From: CAWDZK01 sp963726615
GTDB lineage: Bacteria; Actinomycetota; Actinomycetes; JACCUZ01
Assembly (NCBI GenBank): GCA_963726615.1
Contig: CAVSCX010000011.1
Coordinates: 62,001-126,000 of the forward strand
DNA: 64,000 bases
Reading direction: 5' to 3'
Below are positions 22,903-30,662 of the stretch, piece after piece. The translations under genes and the position numbers were made by a program. Below the pieces are notes generated by a model. It did no database searches, was not told where the DNA came from, and saw only the letters and a list, made by a program, of their open reading frames with translations. Position 1 is the stretch's first letter. Every line of letters starts with the position of its first letter.

Positions 22903-23857
22903 GTGAGCGAGCCCGGCGACAAGGGCCGACGCGACCGGCCGGACCGCGCCGAGCGCCCGTCAGCGGCGCCTGGCGGCCGCGGGCAGGGCACGTCGCGCGG
23001 CGGGCGCGACGGCGCCCGGTCGGGAGCCCGCGGCAGCCGGGGCGCCGGCCCGCGCACGGACGGCCCGCCGCGGCGCAGCGGCGAACGGCCGGCCACCGCG
23101 GACCGGGTGACCCGACCCCGCCGGGTCGAGCCGCCGCTGCCCGACGACGTGAGCGGAGCCGAGCTGGACCGAGCGGTGCGGGCCGAGCTGGGCTCGCTGG
23201 CGAGCATGAACGCCGACATCGTGGCCAAGCACCTGGTGATGGCCGGCCGGCTGTTGCACGAGGACCCGGAGACCGCCTACCAGCACGCGGTGGCGGCCCG
23301 GGACCGGGCCGGCCGGATCGGCGCGGTCCGGGAGGCCGCCGGGCATCGCGGCGTACCTCTCCGGGCGGTACGCCGAGGCGCTGGCCGAGCTGCGCGCCGC
23401 CCGCCGCATCTCGGGCGACCAGAGCATGCTGCCGGTGATGGCCGACTGCGAGCGTGGGCTGGGCCGGCCGGAGAAGGCGCTGGCCATGGCGGCTGCACCG
23501 GAGGCGGGACGGCTGGACGCCGCCGGGCGAGCCGAGATGCTGATCGTGGCCTCGGGTGCGCGGCGGGACCTCGGCCAGCCGGAGGCCGCAGCGCTGCTTC
23601 TCCGTGGCCCCGAGCTGGACCCCAGCAGGCGCAAGGCGTGGTCGGCGCGGCTGTTCTACGCCTACGCCGAGGCGCTGCTCGCGTCGGCGCGGACCGACGA
23701 CGCAGCCTCGTGGTTCGAGCACGCTGCGGACGCTGACGAGAGCGGCGAGACCGACGCCGACGAGCGGCTCGCCGAGCTCCAGGGCGTGGGTCCGATGGTG
23801 CTGCACGACGACGGTGAGGGCGACGAGGACGACGAGTCGGCCATTCCCGAACCCTGA
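22903..23857 (+). pseudogene. TPR-like conserved protein with one frameshift
   Basis: An actinobacterial protein of about 317 aa with no known function. The first ~80 residues are basic and disordered (rich in R, G, P). An alpha-helical, TPR-like domain follows (ADIVAKHLVMAGRLLHEDPETAYQHAVAARDRAGRIGAVREAAG). The frame breaks at ~23339-23343, where one extra G in a GGG run stops the continuation IAAYLSGRYAEALAELRAARRISG. The rest (to the TGA at 23855-23857) is intact and ends in an acidic tail. The start is GTG 22903, directly after the rRNA terminator. The indel resembles those in tyrS, so it may be a sequencing error. Confidence 0.75.
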
Positions 23858-24004
23858 CCCCGACCCCGGAGCGCGCGTCCACAGGCGGAGACGCGACCCC
23901 GGACCGTCCACAGATGCTCCTGGCGGGTCCCTCGCCACCTTTCCCCAGCGGCACCCTCGAAGTGCGAGCGGTGGCAGCTCGCGCGCCGAGCGAGGAGGGC
24001 CTCC

Positions 24005-24364
24005 GTGACAGTCCGCACCACCGCAGCACCCGCCCACGTCAACGAGGTCCATCTCGTGGGTCGGATGGCAGGTGAGCCACGGCGGCGGGAGCTGCCCAGC
24101 GGGGACGTCCTCGTCTCGTTCCGGGTGGTCGTCACGAGGCCTCCCGCCGGGCGAGCTGCCCGAGCCGGGGCCCCGACGGTCGACACCCTCGACTGTTCTG
24201 CCTGGCGGCCCGGCGTGCAGCGCGCCGTCGGCCGGGCCGCCGACGGTGACGTGGTGGAGCTGCACGGCAGCCTCCGTCGACGGTTCTGGCGGGTCGGGGC
24301 CACGGCTGCCAGCCGTAGCGAGGTGGAGGTGGTGCGGCTGAGACGGCTCGCGTCGCCGGGCTGA
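24005..24364 (+). CDS. Small SSB-like OB-fold protein
   Basis: 119 aa, GTG start after a GAGGAGGG site. The sequence NEVHLVGRMAGEPRRRELPSG followed by VSFRVVVTR and VDTLDCSAW matches the start of bacterial single-strand DNA-binding proteins. It is much shorter than replicative SSB, and the acidic C-terminal tip that recruits partner proteins is absent; the end is basic instead (VVRLRRLASPG). It is probably a paralogue with a specialised or accessory ssDNA role. It is convergent with the DUF1015 gene. Confidence 0.75.
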   Translation: MTVRTTAAPAHVNEVHLVGRMAGEPRRRELPSGDVLVSFRVVVTRPPAGRAARAGAPTVDTLDCSAWRPGVQRAVGRAADGDVVELHGSLRRRFWRVGATAASRSEVEVVRLRRLASPG

Positions 24365-24404
24365 GGCTTCTTCTACCGGGCCTGTCCCGTCAGTCGCCGT
24401 CCCG

Positions 24405-25772
24405 TCAGTCGTCGATCACCCGGAGCACGAGGCCGGTCCGCGGCTTCGGGCCGAACGACGTGGACTTGCGCGGCATCCGCTCGCCGGCGGCGGCGAGGGC
24501 CAGCACGTCCGCGACATCGGCGGGGCGCATGAGAACGGCCACCCCGTGGCCGCGCCGGGCGGCGCGCAACGCCCCAGCGGCGTCGTGCAGGTAGCCGACC
24601 CGGCCGGGCTTGCCCGTGCCCTCGTCGACGGGCTGGGAGCTGTCGGGCTGCGAGTCGTCGGGCAGCCCCCACAGCCGCTCGAGCAGCAGCGCGTGCAGGA
24701 CCCCGGCGTCCAGCGACCGCCAGCTGGCGGGTCGCTCCGGCGGCAGCGCCGCGACAACGGCCGCCGGGTCGGGCTGCTCGAGCAGGTGGTACGCCGTGCC
24801 GTCGGTGACCACGAAGGGGTGCGACCCGTCGGCGGCGGCCAGCGCGGCGAGCGCCTCGTCCAGGCTGCTGCCCGCGTCCCGGACCCGGAACGTGCCGGCG
24901 GCTGCCCGTAGCGCGTCGTCGAGTTGGAGACCGGGGACGACCCGGTGGATGGCGGCAACGCGCACCGGTGAGGTCCGCGAGTCCACCAGCATGGCGAGGC
25001 CGCGGTCCCACGGCCCGTCGCCGCGGCCGGCGTCCCGACGCTCCGCCTGCAGGCGGCGGTAGGTCGCCCAGCGATGGTGGCCGTCGGCGATCAGCGCCTG
25101 CCGCGGTGCCAGGTCCCGCTGGACCCGGGCGATCAGGGCGGCATCCGTGACGGCCCAGACCCGCTGGGTGAGACCGTCCTCGCTGACGGTGCGGAGGATC
25201 GGCTCGCCGTTGACGACGTTGTCGATCACTGCCGCGGTGTCTCCGCCGCCGTCGTAGACCAGCAGGATCGGCTCGAGGTTGGCGCCCGTGGCACGCATCA
25301 GCTCGAGCCGGTCGGCGACCGGACCCGGCATGACGTCCTCGTGCGGCAGGACCACCCGCTCCGCCGGGTCGCGCAGCTCCACCGCAGCGAGGATGCCGCG
25401 CTGGAGCAGGCCACGGCCGGACTGCTCGTACACGTACAGCGCCGGGTCCGGGTCGCGCAGCAGCACGCCGTCGGCGCGCCACCGCGCCAGCAGGTCGGCG
25501 GCGTGCGCGTAGCGACCGTCGCCCTGGACGGGCCGGTCCGCGTCGGCGCCGCGCGGGTCCCGTGGCAGGATCAGCCGGACCACGTTGTGCGGGTCCAGCG
25601 CCTCCAGGTGGGTGGCGTCGTCGACGTCGATGACGTCATAGGGCGGGCACGTCACCGCCGCGAGGTCGCTCACCCGGTCCGCGGCGTAGCGGACCCCGCG
25701 GAACGGGGCGACGACCAGTCCTGGGCTCCCGGCACCGGACCGGGAGGTCGAGGTGTCGTCGTCGGGGGGCAC
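24405..25772 (-). CDS. DUF1015 family protein
   Basis: 455 aa, a conserved family of unknown biochemical role. Diagnostic segments are FRGVRYA near the N-terminus, TCPPYDVID, HNVVRLILPRD, YVYEQSGRGLLQRGI, LIADGHHRWATYRRL and the C-terminal MPRKSTSFGPKPRTGLVLR. It is transcribed alone. TAGCAT at 25780-25785 on this strand lies 7 nt before the GTG, indicating a leaderless mRNA. Some homologues in other bacteria neighbour serine or nucleotide metabolism genes, but no such neighbour is here. Confidence 0.88.
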   Translation of the reverse strand: MPPDDDTSTSRSGAGSPGLVVAPFRGVRYAADRVSDLAAVTCPPYDVIDVDDATHLEALDPHNVVRLILPRDPRGADADRPVQGDGRYAHAADLLARWRADGVLLRDPDPALYVYEQSGRGLLQRGILAAVELRDPAERVVLPHEDVMPGPVADRLELMRATGANLEPILLVYDGGGDTAAVIDNVVNGEPILRTVSEDGLTQRVWAVTDAALIARVQRDLAPRQALIADGHHRWATYRRLQAERRDAGRGDGPWDRGLAMLVDSRTSPVRVAAIHRVVPGLQLDDALRAAAGTFRVRDAGSSLDEALAALAAADGSHPFVVTDGTAYHLLEQPDPAAVVAALPPERPASWRSLDAGVLHALLLERLWGLPDDSQPDSSQPVDEGTGKPGRVGYLHDAAGALRAARRGHGVAVLMRPADVADVLALAAAGERMPRKSTSFGPKPRTGLVLRVIDD

Positions 25773-25779
25773 GGCGAGG

Positions 25780-25785
25780 ATGCTA
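25780..25785 (-). promoter_or_regulatory. Leaderless -10 of the DUF1015 gene
   Basis: TAGCAT on the minus strand, 7 nt before the GTG at 25772. Confidence 0.5.
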
Positions 25786-25825
25786 CGGGCGGTCGACGAC
25801 GAGGGACGGCGCGGGTGAGGGTCAG

Positions 25826-27349
25826 GTGACGGACGAGGATGCGGGCGGGGTGGCCGGTGCGGGCCGCCCGGGCGGCGAGGTCTACGACTGGTTCGTGCGC
25901 GGGCGGACGCTGCTGGAGAGCGGCAACCCGGAGGCGGCCGCCGAGCTGCTCATGCACGCGCGCGAGCAGGAGCCGGCATCACCCAGCGTGCTCGAGACGC
26001 TGGCGCGGGCCCTCTACGACGCCCGCAGGTACGGCGAGGCCGAGCAACGGTTCACCGAGCTGGTCGAGGCCAGCCCCGGCGACGACTACGCCCGGTTCGG
26101 GCTCGGGCTCTCGCGGATGCGGCTCGGTGACCTGTCCGGGGCGGTGCAGCAGCTGGCGATGGCCGCGGCCATGCGCCCCGCACGGGCCGACTACCAGCAG
26201 GCACTGCGCGAGGTCCGGGCCACGGTACGGGCGCGGGCCGAGGCCGGACTGGACCAGGACCGGGTCACCCCCGCCGAGCTGGCAGCGGCCCGGCCCGCCG
26301 CTGACGAGCCTGACGTCCGACCCGGCCCGCCGCCGCCGCTGGTCGGTGGCAGCGATCGACCGCTGGCTGCCGTTCACGACGTCGCGCTGCTGGATCTCGA
26401 CGGCGTCCTGTACGTCGGCCCGGATGCCGTGCCCGGCGCACCCGAGGCGCTGGCGGCCGCCGCCCGGTCGGGCCTGCGCGCCGCGTACGTCACCAACAAC
26501 GCCGCGCGTACCCCCGAGGTGGTGGCCCGGCACCTGCGGGAGCTAGGCATCCCGGCCGACCCGCAGGACGTGGTCACCTCGGCCCAGGCCGCGGCTCGTC
26601 TCGTGGCCGAGCGGGTCCCGGCCGGCGCTGCCGTGCTCGTCGTCGGCGGCGAGGGCCTGCGCACCGCCCTGGTCGAGCGCGGCCTGCGCCCGGTCGCGGA
26701 GCTTGCCGACGATGTCGCCGCCGTGGTGCAGGGCTTCGCACCGGAGGTCGGGTGGCGGCAGCTGGCCGAGGCGACGTACGCGGTCACCGCCGGCCTGCCC
26801 TGGATCGCGTGCAACCTGGACTCCACCGTTCCCACCGCCCGCGGGACGGCTCCCGGCAACGGGTCGCTGGTGTCGGTGGTCGCCGGCGCTGCCGGGCGCC
26901 GGCCGGACGCCGTGGCGGGCAAGCCGGAGACACCGCTGCACCGGGAGTCGGTCGAGCGGACCGCGGCACGACGGCCCCTCGTCGTGGGCGACCGGCTGGA
27001 CACCGACATCGACGGCGCGAACCGCGCCGACACGCCGAGCCTTCTCGTGCTCACCGGGGTCAGCGGTGCTGTCGACCTGCTCGCCGCCGAGCCGGGGCTT
27101 CGGCCGACCTACCTGGCGGCTGACCTGGCGGGCGGCCTGCTCGAGCCGCACCCGGCGGTGTCCCGGGAGGGGGACGGCTGGCGTTGCGGTGACGCGGTGG
27201 TGACGGTGACGGGCACCGAGGTGTCCGTGTCGGGGGCAGGCGACAGGGTCGATGCGCTCCGCGCGCTGTGCGTCGCCTGGTGGGCCGCCGGTGTCGCCGA
27301 CGCCGACGAGCAGGATCTCAGGGCAGCGGCCGGGGCCGTCGGCTGGTGA
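25826..27349 (+). CDS. Fusion of a TPR domain and a HAD-IIA phosphatase
   Basis: 507 aa. Residues ~12-155 are TPR-like helices (YDWFVRGRTLLESGNPEAAAELL, FGLGLSRMRLGDLSGAVQQL). A Pro-rich linker (~170-180) leads to a HAD-IIA (NagD-like) phosphatase. Its catalytic DxD is LLDLDGVLYVG (~residue 190), then AYVTNNAARTP, GKPETPLH and VVGDRLDTDIDGANRA. A C-terminal extension (after ~residue 435) resembles that of the mycobacterial glycerol-3-phosphate phosphatase Rv1692. In M. tuberculosis the TPR (Rv1691) and phosphatase (Rv1692) are separate adjacent genes; here one uninterrupted frame joins them. A removed stop or compensating indel cannot be excluded. Confidence 0.85.
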   Translation: MTDEDAGGVAGAGRPGGEVYDWFVRGRTLLESGNPEAAAELLMHAREQEPASPSVLETLARALYDARRYGEAEQRFTELVEASPGDDYARFGLGLSRMRLGDLSGAVQQLAMAAAMRPARADYQQALREVRATVRARAEAGLDQDRVTPAELAAARPAADEPDVRPGPPPPLVGGSDRPLAAVHDVALLDLDGVLYVGPDAVPGAPEALAAAARSGLRAAYVTNNAARTPEVVARHLRELGIPADPQDVVTSAQAAARLVAERVPAGAAVLVVGGEGLRTALVERGLRPVAELADDVAAVVQGFAPEVGWRQLAEATYAVTAGLPWIACNLDSTVPTARGTAPGNGSLVSVVAGAAGRRPDAVAGKPETPLHRESVERTAARRPLVVGDRLDTDIDGANRADTPSLLVLTGVSGAVDLLAAEPGLRPTYLAADLAGGLLEPHPAVSREGDGWRCGDAVVTVTGTEVSVSGAGDRVDALRALCVAWWAAGVADADEQDLRAAAGAVGW

Positions 27350-27352
27350 GCC

Positions 27353-27691
27353 TCAGAGCATGGTGCGCAGCTTGAGCAGGTCGCGAACCCCTGCCTCCAC
27401 CTTGACCCGGCCGCTGAGCCAGGCCCGCCCGAAGTCGAGCTCGCCGTCGGTCAGGGCCACCAGGTCGTCGCTGGACGCGGTGAGGCGGATCTGGGCCCGG
27501 GGGGCCTCCTCGGTCGTGACACCGACGATGTGCCCGTTCTCCAGACGTCCCGAGAACGTCGTGTCGAGGTCCGGCACGTGGCAGCTGAGCGTCCGGTCGA
27601 ACGTGTGCTGCTTCACGTCGTCCCCGTCGACACCGGCGAGCCGCTCGGAGAGGCGTTCGAGGGCAGCCTCGCACTCCTCGTTCGTCGCCAT
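27353..27691 (-). CDS. SCP2 sterol-carrier-domain protein
   Basis: 112 aa, essentially one SCP2 domain (TFSGRLENGHIVGV, then AQIRLTASSDDLVALTDGELDFGRAWLSGRVKVEAG). SCP2 domains bind hydrophobic ligands such as lipids or acyl-CoA; the ligand here is unknown. ATG start. It is convergent with the TPR-HAD gene (3-nt gap) and divergent from the coiled-coil protein gene, sharing an 89-nt promoter region. Confidence 0.85.
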   Translation of the reverse strand: MATNEECEAALERLSERLAGVDGDDVKQHTFDRTLSCHVPDLDTTFSGRLENGHIVGVTTEEAPRAQIRLTASSDDLVALTDGELDFGRAWLSGRVKVEAGVRDLLKLRTML

Positions 27692-27734
27692 GACGGAAAG
27701 TCCTCCTGCTCGGTGCGGCGGCGTGTGCGTCCGG

Positions 27735-27774
27735 GACGCTACCGCAGCGACCCGGGCGATCCGCCGGTAGCGTC
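27735..27774. promoter_or_regulatory. Divergent promoter pair in a 10-bp inverted repeat
   Basis: GACGCTACCG (27735-27744) and CGGTAGCGTC (27765-27774) are exact reverse complements. Each arm contains TAGCGT on its own strand. The right one ends 7 nt before GTG 27781 (leaderless). The left one would start the SCP2 transcript about 40 nt upstream of its ATG. The symmetry may only reflect two -10 elements, or may also bind a dimeric regulator. Confidence 0.5.
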
Positions 27775-27780
27775 GTCGCC

Positions 27781-28332
27781 GTGACCCGCCGCGACCGCGC
27801 GGCGGCCGACCGGACGGAGAGGCCCATGCTCGACGGGCTGCGCGGATATCTACAGCTGGCCACCGGACTGACCGACGTGACCCGTGAGCGAGCCCGGGCG
27901 GCGGCTCGGGCCCTGGTGGCCCAGGGCGAGGCCGGCGTCGACGCCGTGGTGCCGGGATCGGTGCGCTCGCAGGTCACCGCCCTCACCGAGGACCTGCTGG
28001 CCACCAGCAAGGCGAACCGCGACCTGCTGGGGCACCTGGTCCGCGGCGAGGTGGAGCGCTCCGTGTCCCACCTCGGGCTGGTGTCCCGGGCCGAGCTTGA
28101 CGCCGAGCGCCGTCGGGCCGACCGGCTGGAGGCCAAGCTCCGCGAGCTGGAGACCTCACCGCGGTCGACGCCCACGCCGGGGAAGAAGGCCGCGAAGAAG
28201 TCGGCCGCCAGGAAGACCGCTGGGAAGACGGCTGGGAAGAAGACCGCTGGAAAGACCGCTGCGAAGAAGACCGCCACGAAGGCAGCCCCGACGACAGCAG
28301 CGACATCGGCTGCCCCGAGGGCCACCCCATGA
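27781..28332 (+). CDS. Coiled-coil protein with histone-like Lys/Ala tail
   Basis: 183 aa. The N-terminal half is helical and phasin- or BMFP-like (LRGYLQLATGLTDVTRERARAAARALV, then a coiled coil AELDAERRRADRLEAKLRELE, ~residues 100-121). Residues ~130-183 are low-complexity K/A/T repeats (KKAAKK, KTAGKK, KTAAKK) like the tails of actinobacterial HupB and H1-like proteins, suggesting nucleic-acid or polyanion binding. GTG 27781 is supported by TAGCGT 7 nt upstream; ATG 27826 is an alternative. It overlaps the next gene by 4 nt. Function unknown. Confidence 0.75.
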   Translation: MTRRDRAAADRTERPMLDGLRGYLQLATGLTDVTRERARAAARALVAQGEAGVDAVVPGSVRSQVTALTEDLLATSKANRDLLGHLVRGEVERSVSHLGLVSRAELDAERRRADRLEAKLRELETSPRSTPTPGKKAAKKSAARKTAGKTAGKKTAGKTAAKKTATKAAPTTAATSAAPRATP

Positions 28333-28883
28333 CCGAGTGGGACGAGCGCGCGCAGGACGAGCGGGACCCGGACTGGCAGTTCGTGGACCGGCGTGCGGTC
28401 GACCAGGTTGCCGGCGAGCAGGTGGCCGGCGGCCCGGTGTCCGGTGAGCAGGTTGCCGGTGAGCAGGTTGCCGGCGAGCAGCTCCGGGACGAGCGTGCGG
28501 ACGAGCAGGTTGCCGGCGAGCAGCTCGAGGACGAGCGTGCGGACGAGCAGGTTGCCGGCGAGCAGCTCGTGGACGAGCGTGCGGTCGACCAGGTTGCCGG
28601 CGAGCAGCTCGTGGACGAGCACCTTGCCGGCGAGCAGCTCGTGGACGAGCCGGCCGACGCGCAGGTCACGCACAGGCAGGTCCTGCACGCGCAGGTGACG
28701 GGTGGGCAGGAGGGCGGCGACCCACGGGTGGCCGCAGCCGTGGCCCGGCTGGACTCTCTCGGCGACACGCCGCCGGCCGAGCATGTCGAGGTCTACGAGG
28801 ACGTGCACCGGGCGCTGCAGGACTCCCTCGCCGACGCCGCCCGCGACAGCGAGCCGGGACAGCCCGGCGAGGCCCGGGCGTGA
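28329..28883 (+). CDS. Acidic protein with degenerate tandem repeats (Rv1693-position gene)
   Basis: 184 aa, pI clearly acidic. Residues ~20-110 are made of imperfect 5- and 14-residue repeats (QVAGE units, then QVAGEQLRDERADE, QVAGEQLEDERADE, QVAGEQLVDERAVD). The C-terminal ~60 residues (RVAAAVARLDSLGDTPPAEHVEVYEDVHRALQDSL) resemble the short conserved protein usually found just before tlyA in actinobacteria. The repeat block therefore looks like an insertion in an otherwise small protein. Translationally coupled to the upstream gene; tlyA begins 12 nt downstream. Role unknown. Confidence 0.7.
   Translation: MTEWDERAQDERDPDWQFVDRRAVDQVAGEQVAGGPVSGEQVAGEQVAGEQLRDERADEQVAGEQLEDERADEQVAGEQLVDERAVDQVAGEQLVDEHLAGEQLVDEPADAQVTHRQVLHAQVTGGQEGGDPRVAAAVARLDSLGDTPPAEHVEVYEDVHRALQDSLADAARDSEPGQPGEARA
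28390..28660 (+). repeat. Degenerate tandem repeat block inside a coding gene
   Basis: Repeats are built on a CAGGTTGCCGGCGAGCAG core. The period is 15 nt at the start, then 42 nt for three units, then decays. The repeats stay in frame, giving QVAGE-type peptides, so length changes would be tolerated by the protein. Confidence 0.85.
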
Positions 28884-28895
28884 GCCGGTGACCCG

Positions 28896-29702
28896 ATGAC
28901 CCGTCGGGCCCGGCTCGACGCCGAGCTGGTCCGCCGCGGGCTGGCCCGCTCGCGGGAGCAGGCGGCCGAGCTCGTCGCTGCCGGCCAGGTGCGGGTCCCG
29001 GGACGCCCCAGCCTGAAGGCCGCCTCCCAGGTGGCGCCCGGCGACGCGATCGTGGTCGCCGAGCCGGCCGGAGAGACGTTCGTCTCGCGCGGCGGGCACA
29101 AGCTGGTGGGCGCCCTGGACGCCTTCGCCCCGCACGGGCTGTCGGTCCCGGGCCGGCGGGCGCTGGACGCCGGCGCCTCGACCGGCGGGTTCACCGACGT
29201 CCTGCTGCGCCGTGGGGCACGTGAGGTGGTCTGCGTCGACGTGGGGTACGGCCAGCTCGCCTGGTCGCTGCGGACAGACCACAGGGTGCGCGTCCTCGAC
29301 CGCACCAACGTGCGAGACCTGACCCCGGACGCCGTGGGTGAGCCGGTCGACCTGATCGTCGCCGACCTGTCCTTCATCCCGCTCCGGCTGGTGCTGCCGG
29401 CGCTCGCGGCGGTCACGACCGGGCAGTCCGACCTGGTGCCCATGGTCAAGCCCCAGTTCGAGGTCGGTCGCGAGGCCCTCGGTGCGGGCGGCGTGGTCCG
29501 CGAGCCCGATCAGCGGGCTGCCGCCGTCGAGGCCGTCGCCGGGTTCGCCCACGCCGAGCTCGGGCTCGGCGTCGCCGGGGTGGTCGCCAGCCCGCTGCCC
29601 GGCCCGGCGGGCAACGTGGAGTACTTCCTCTGGCTGCGTCGGGGCGCCCCGGCGCTGGACCGCGCGGCCCTCGACGCCGCCGTCGCCGCGGGGCCGGCGT
29701 GA
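28896..29702 (+). CDS. tlyA: rRNA 2-prime-O-methyltransferase TlyA
   Basis: 268 aa. The N-terminal S4 RNA-binding domain (RLDAELVRRGLARSREQAAELVAAGQV) precedes a Rossmann methyltransferase (SRGGHKLVGALDAF, ALDAGASTGGFTDVLLRRGA, DLIVADLSFIPL, MVKPQFEVGREALGAGGVV). The K-D-K catalytic pattern is present. In mycobacteria TlyA methylates C1409 of 16S and C1920 of 23S rRNA and sensitises ribosomes to capreomycin; the same activity is likely here. ATG start 28896; 4-nt overlap with nadK. Confidence 0.95.
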   Translation: MTRRARLDAELVRRGLARSREQAAELVAAGQVRVPGRPSLKAASQVAPGDAIVVAEPAGETFVSRGGHKLVGALDAFAPHGLSVPGRRALDAGASTGGFTDVLLRRGAREVVCVDVGYGQLAWSLRTDHRVRVLDRTNVRDLTPDAVGEPVDLIVADLSFIPLRLVLPALAAVTTGQSDLVPMVKPQFEVGREALGAGGVVREPDQRAAAVEAVAGFAHAELGLGVAGVVASPLPGPAGNVEYFLWLRRGAPALDRAALDAAVAAGPA

Positions 29703-30652
29703 CGCCTGCCGGCACGGACACCCGCACCGTGCTCCTGGTCGGGCACACGGGTCGCGACGCGGCGGTCCGGTCGGTCCGGGATGCGGCAGCACGGTTCGCG
29801 GCGGCGGGCGTCGCGGTGCGCGTCCTCGCCGACGAGGCCCGCGACCTCGGGCTCGAGGGCGTGACCGTCGTCGAGGACGCGGCGTCCGCGGCCGGGGGGT
29901 GCGACCTGGTCGTCGTGTTCGGTGGTGACGGCACCCTGCTGCGCTCGGCCGAGCTGGCCAGGCCGTTCGGCACCCCGCTGCTGGGAGTGAACCTTGGCCA
30001 TGTCGGCTTCCTGGCCGAGGCGGAGCGGGACGCGCTGGACGCGACGGTCGACAAGGTCGTCGCCCGGCGGTACGACGTCGAGGAGCGCCTCACACTGGAC
30101 GTGACCGTCACCACGAACGGCGACGTCGTCACCCGCGGGTGGGCCCTCAACGAGGCATCGGTGGAGAAGGCCAGCCGCGAGCGGATGCTCGAGCTCGTCG
30201 TGGAGGTGGACGGCCGGCCACTGTCCCGCTGGGGCTGCGACGGGGTGGTCATGGCGACCCCGACCGGCTCGACGGCCTACGCGTTCTCCGCCGGCGGCCC
30301 CGTCGTCTGGCCGGAGGTCGAGGCCCTGCTCCTCGTCCCCATCAGCGCGCACGCGCTGTTCAGCCGGCCGCTGGTCGTCTCGCCCGACTCCGTCCTCGCC
30401 CTGGAGATCCTCACCACCGGCCAGGGAGCCGGCGTCCTCTGGTGCGACGGGCGGCGCGCCGTCGACCTGCCGCCGGGCGCCCGGATCGAGGCTCGCCGCG
30501 GGACGGAGCCGGTGCGGCTGGCGCGGCTGCACTCAGCGCCGTTCACGGACCGGCTGGTCGCGAAGTTCGACCTGCCGGTCCTGGGCTGGCGGGGTCGAGC
30601 GCACGACGAGCCCGAGGCGCGGCAGCCCGGCTCCGGCCGCCCGCCCGCGTAG
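29699..30652 (+). CDS. nadK: NAD kinase
   Basis: Makes NADP from NAD and ATP or polyphosphate; 317 aa. Motifs: VVVFGGDGTLLRSAE, LGVNLGHVGFLAEAE, the NE segment in ALNEASVEKAS, and GCDGVVMATPTGSTAYAFSAGGP. The C-terminal ~25 residues after LGWRGR are polar and variable. GTG start overlapping tlyA; recN follows after 10 nt. Confidence 0.97.
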   Translation: MTPAGTDTRTVLLVGHTGRDAAVRSVRDAAARFAAAGVAVRVLADEARDLGLEGVTVVEDAASAAGGCDLVVVFGGDGTLLRSAELARPFGTPLLGVNLGHVGFLAEAERDALDATVDKVVARRYDVEERLTLDVTVTTNGDVVTRGWALNEASVEKASRERMLELVVEVDGRPLSRWGCDGVVMATPTGSTAYAFSAGGPVVWPEVEALLLVPISAHALFSRPLVVSPDSVLALEILTTGQGAGVLWCDGRRAVDLPPGARIEARRGTEPVRLARLHSAPFTDRLVAKFDLPVLGWRGRAHDEPEARQPGSGRPPA

Positions 30653-30655
30653 GCT
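30650..30655 (+). promoter_or_regulatory. Leaderless -10 for recN
   Basis: TAGGCT overlaps the nadK stop codon and ends 7 nt before GTG 30663, so recN can be transcribed separately from nadK. No LexA-type palindrome was found here. Confidence 0.45.
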
Positions 30656-30662
30656 CGCCGCC

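Noticed and set aside
28390..28660. Possible CRISPR array
   Set aside because: Units vary in length (15 and 42 nt), have no unique spacers, and are in frame with a protein.
27318..29792. An 824-codon open frame on the minus strand
   Set aside because: It is a shadow of the SCP2, coiled-coil, repeat and tlyA genes. High-GC third positions keep antisense frames open. tlyA and the repeat gene on the plus strand have recognisable domains and coupled starts.
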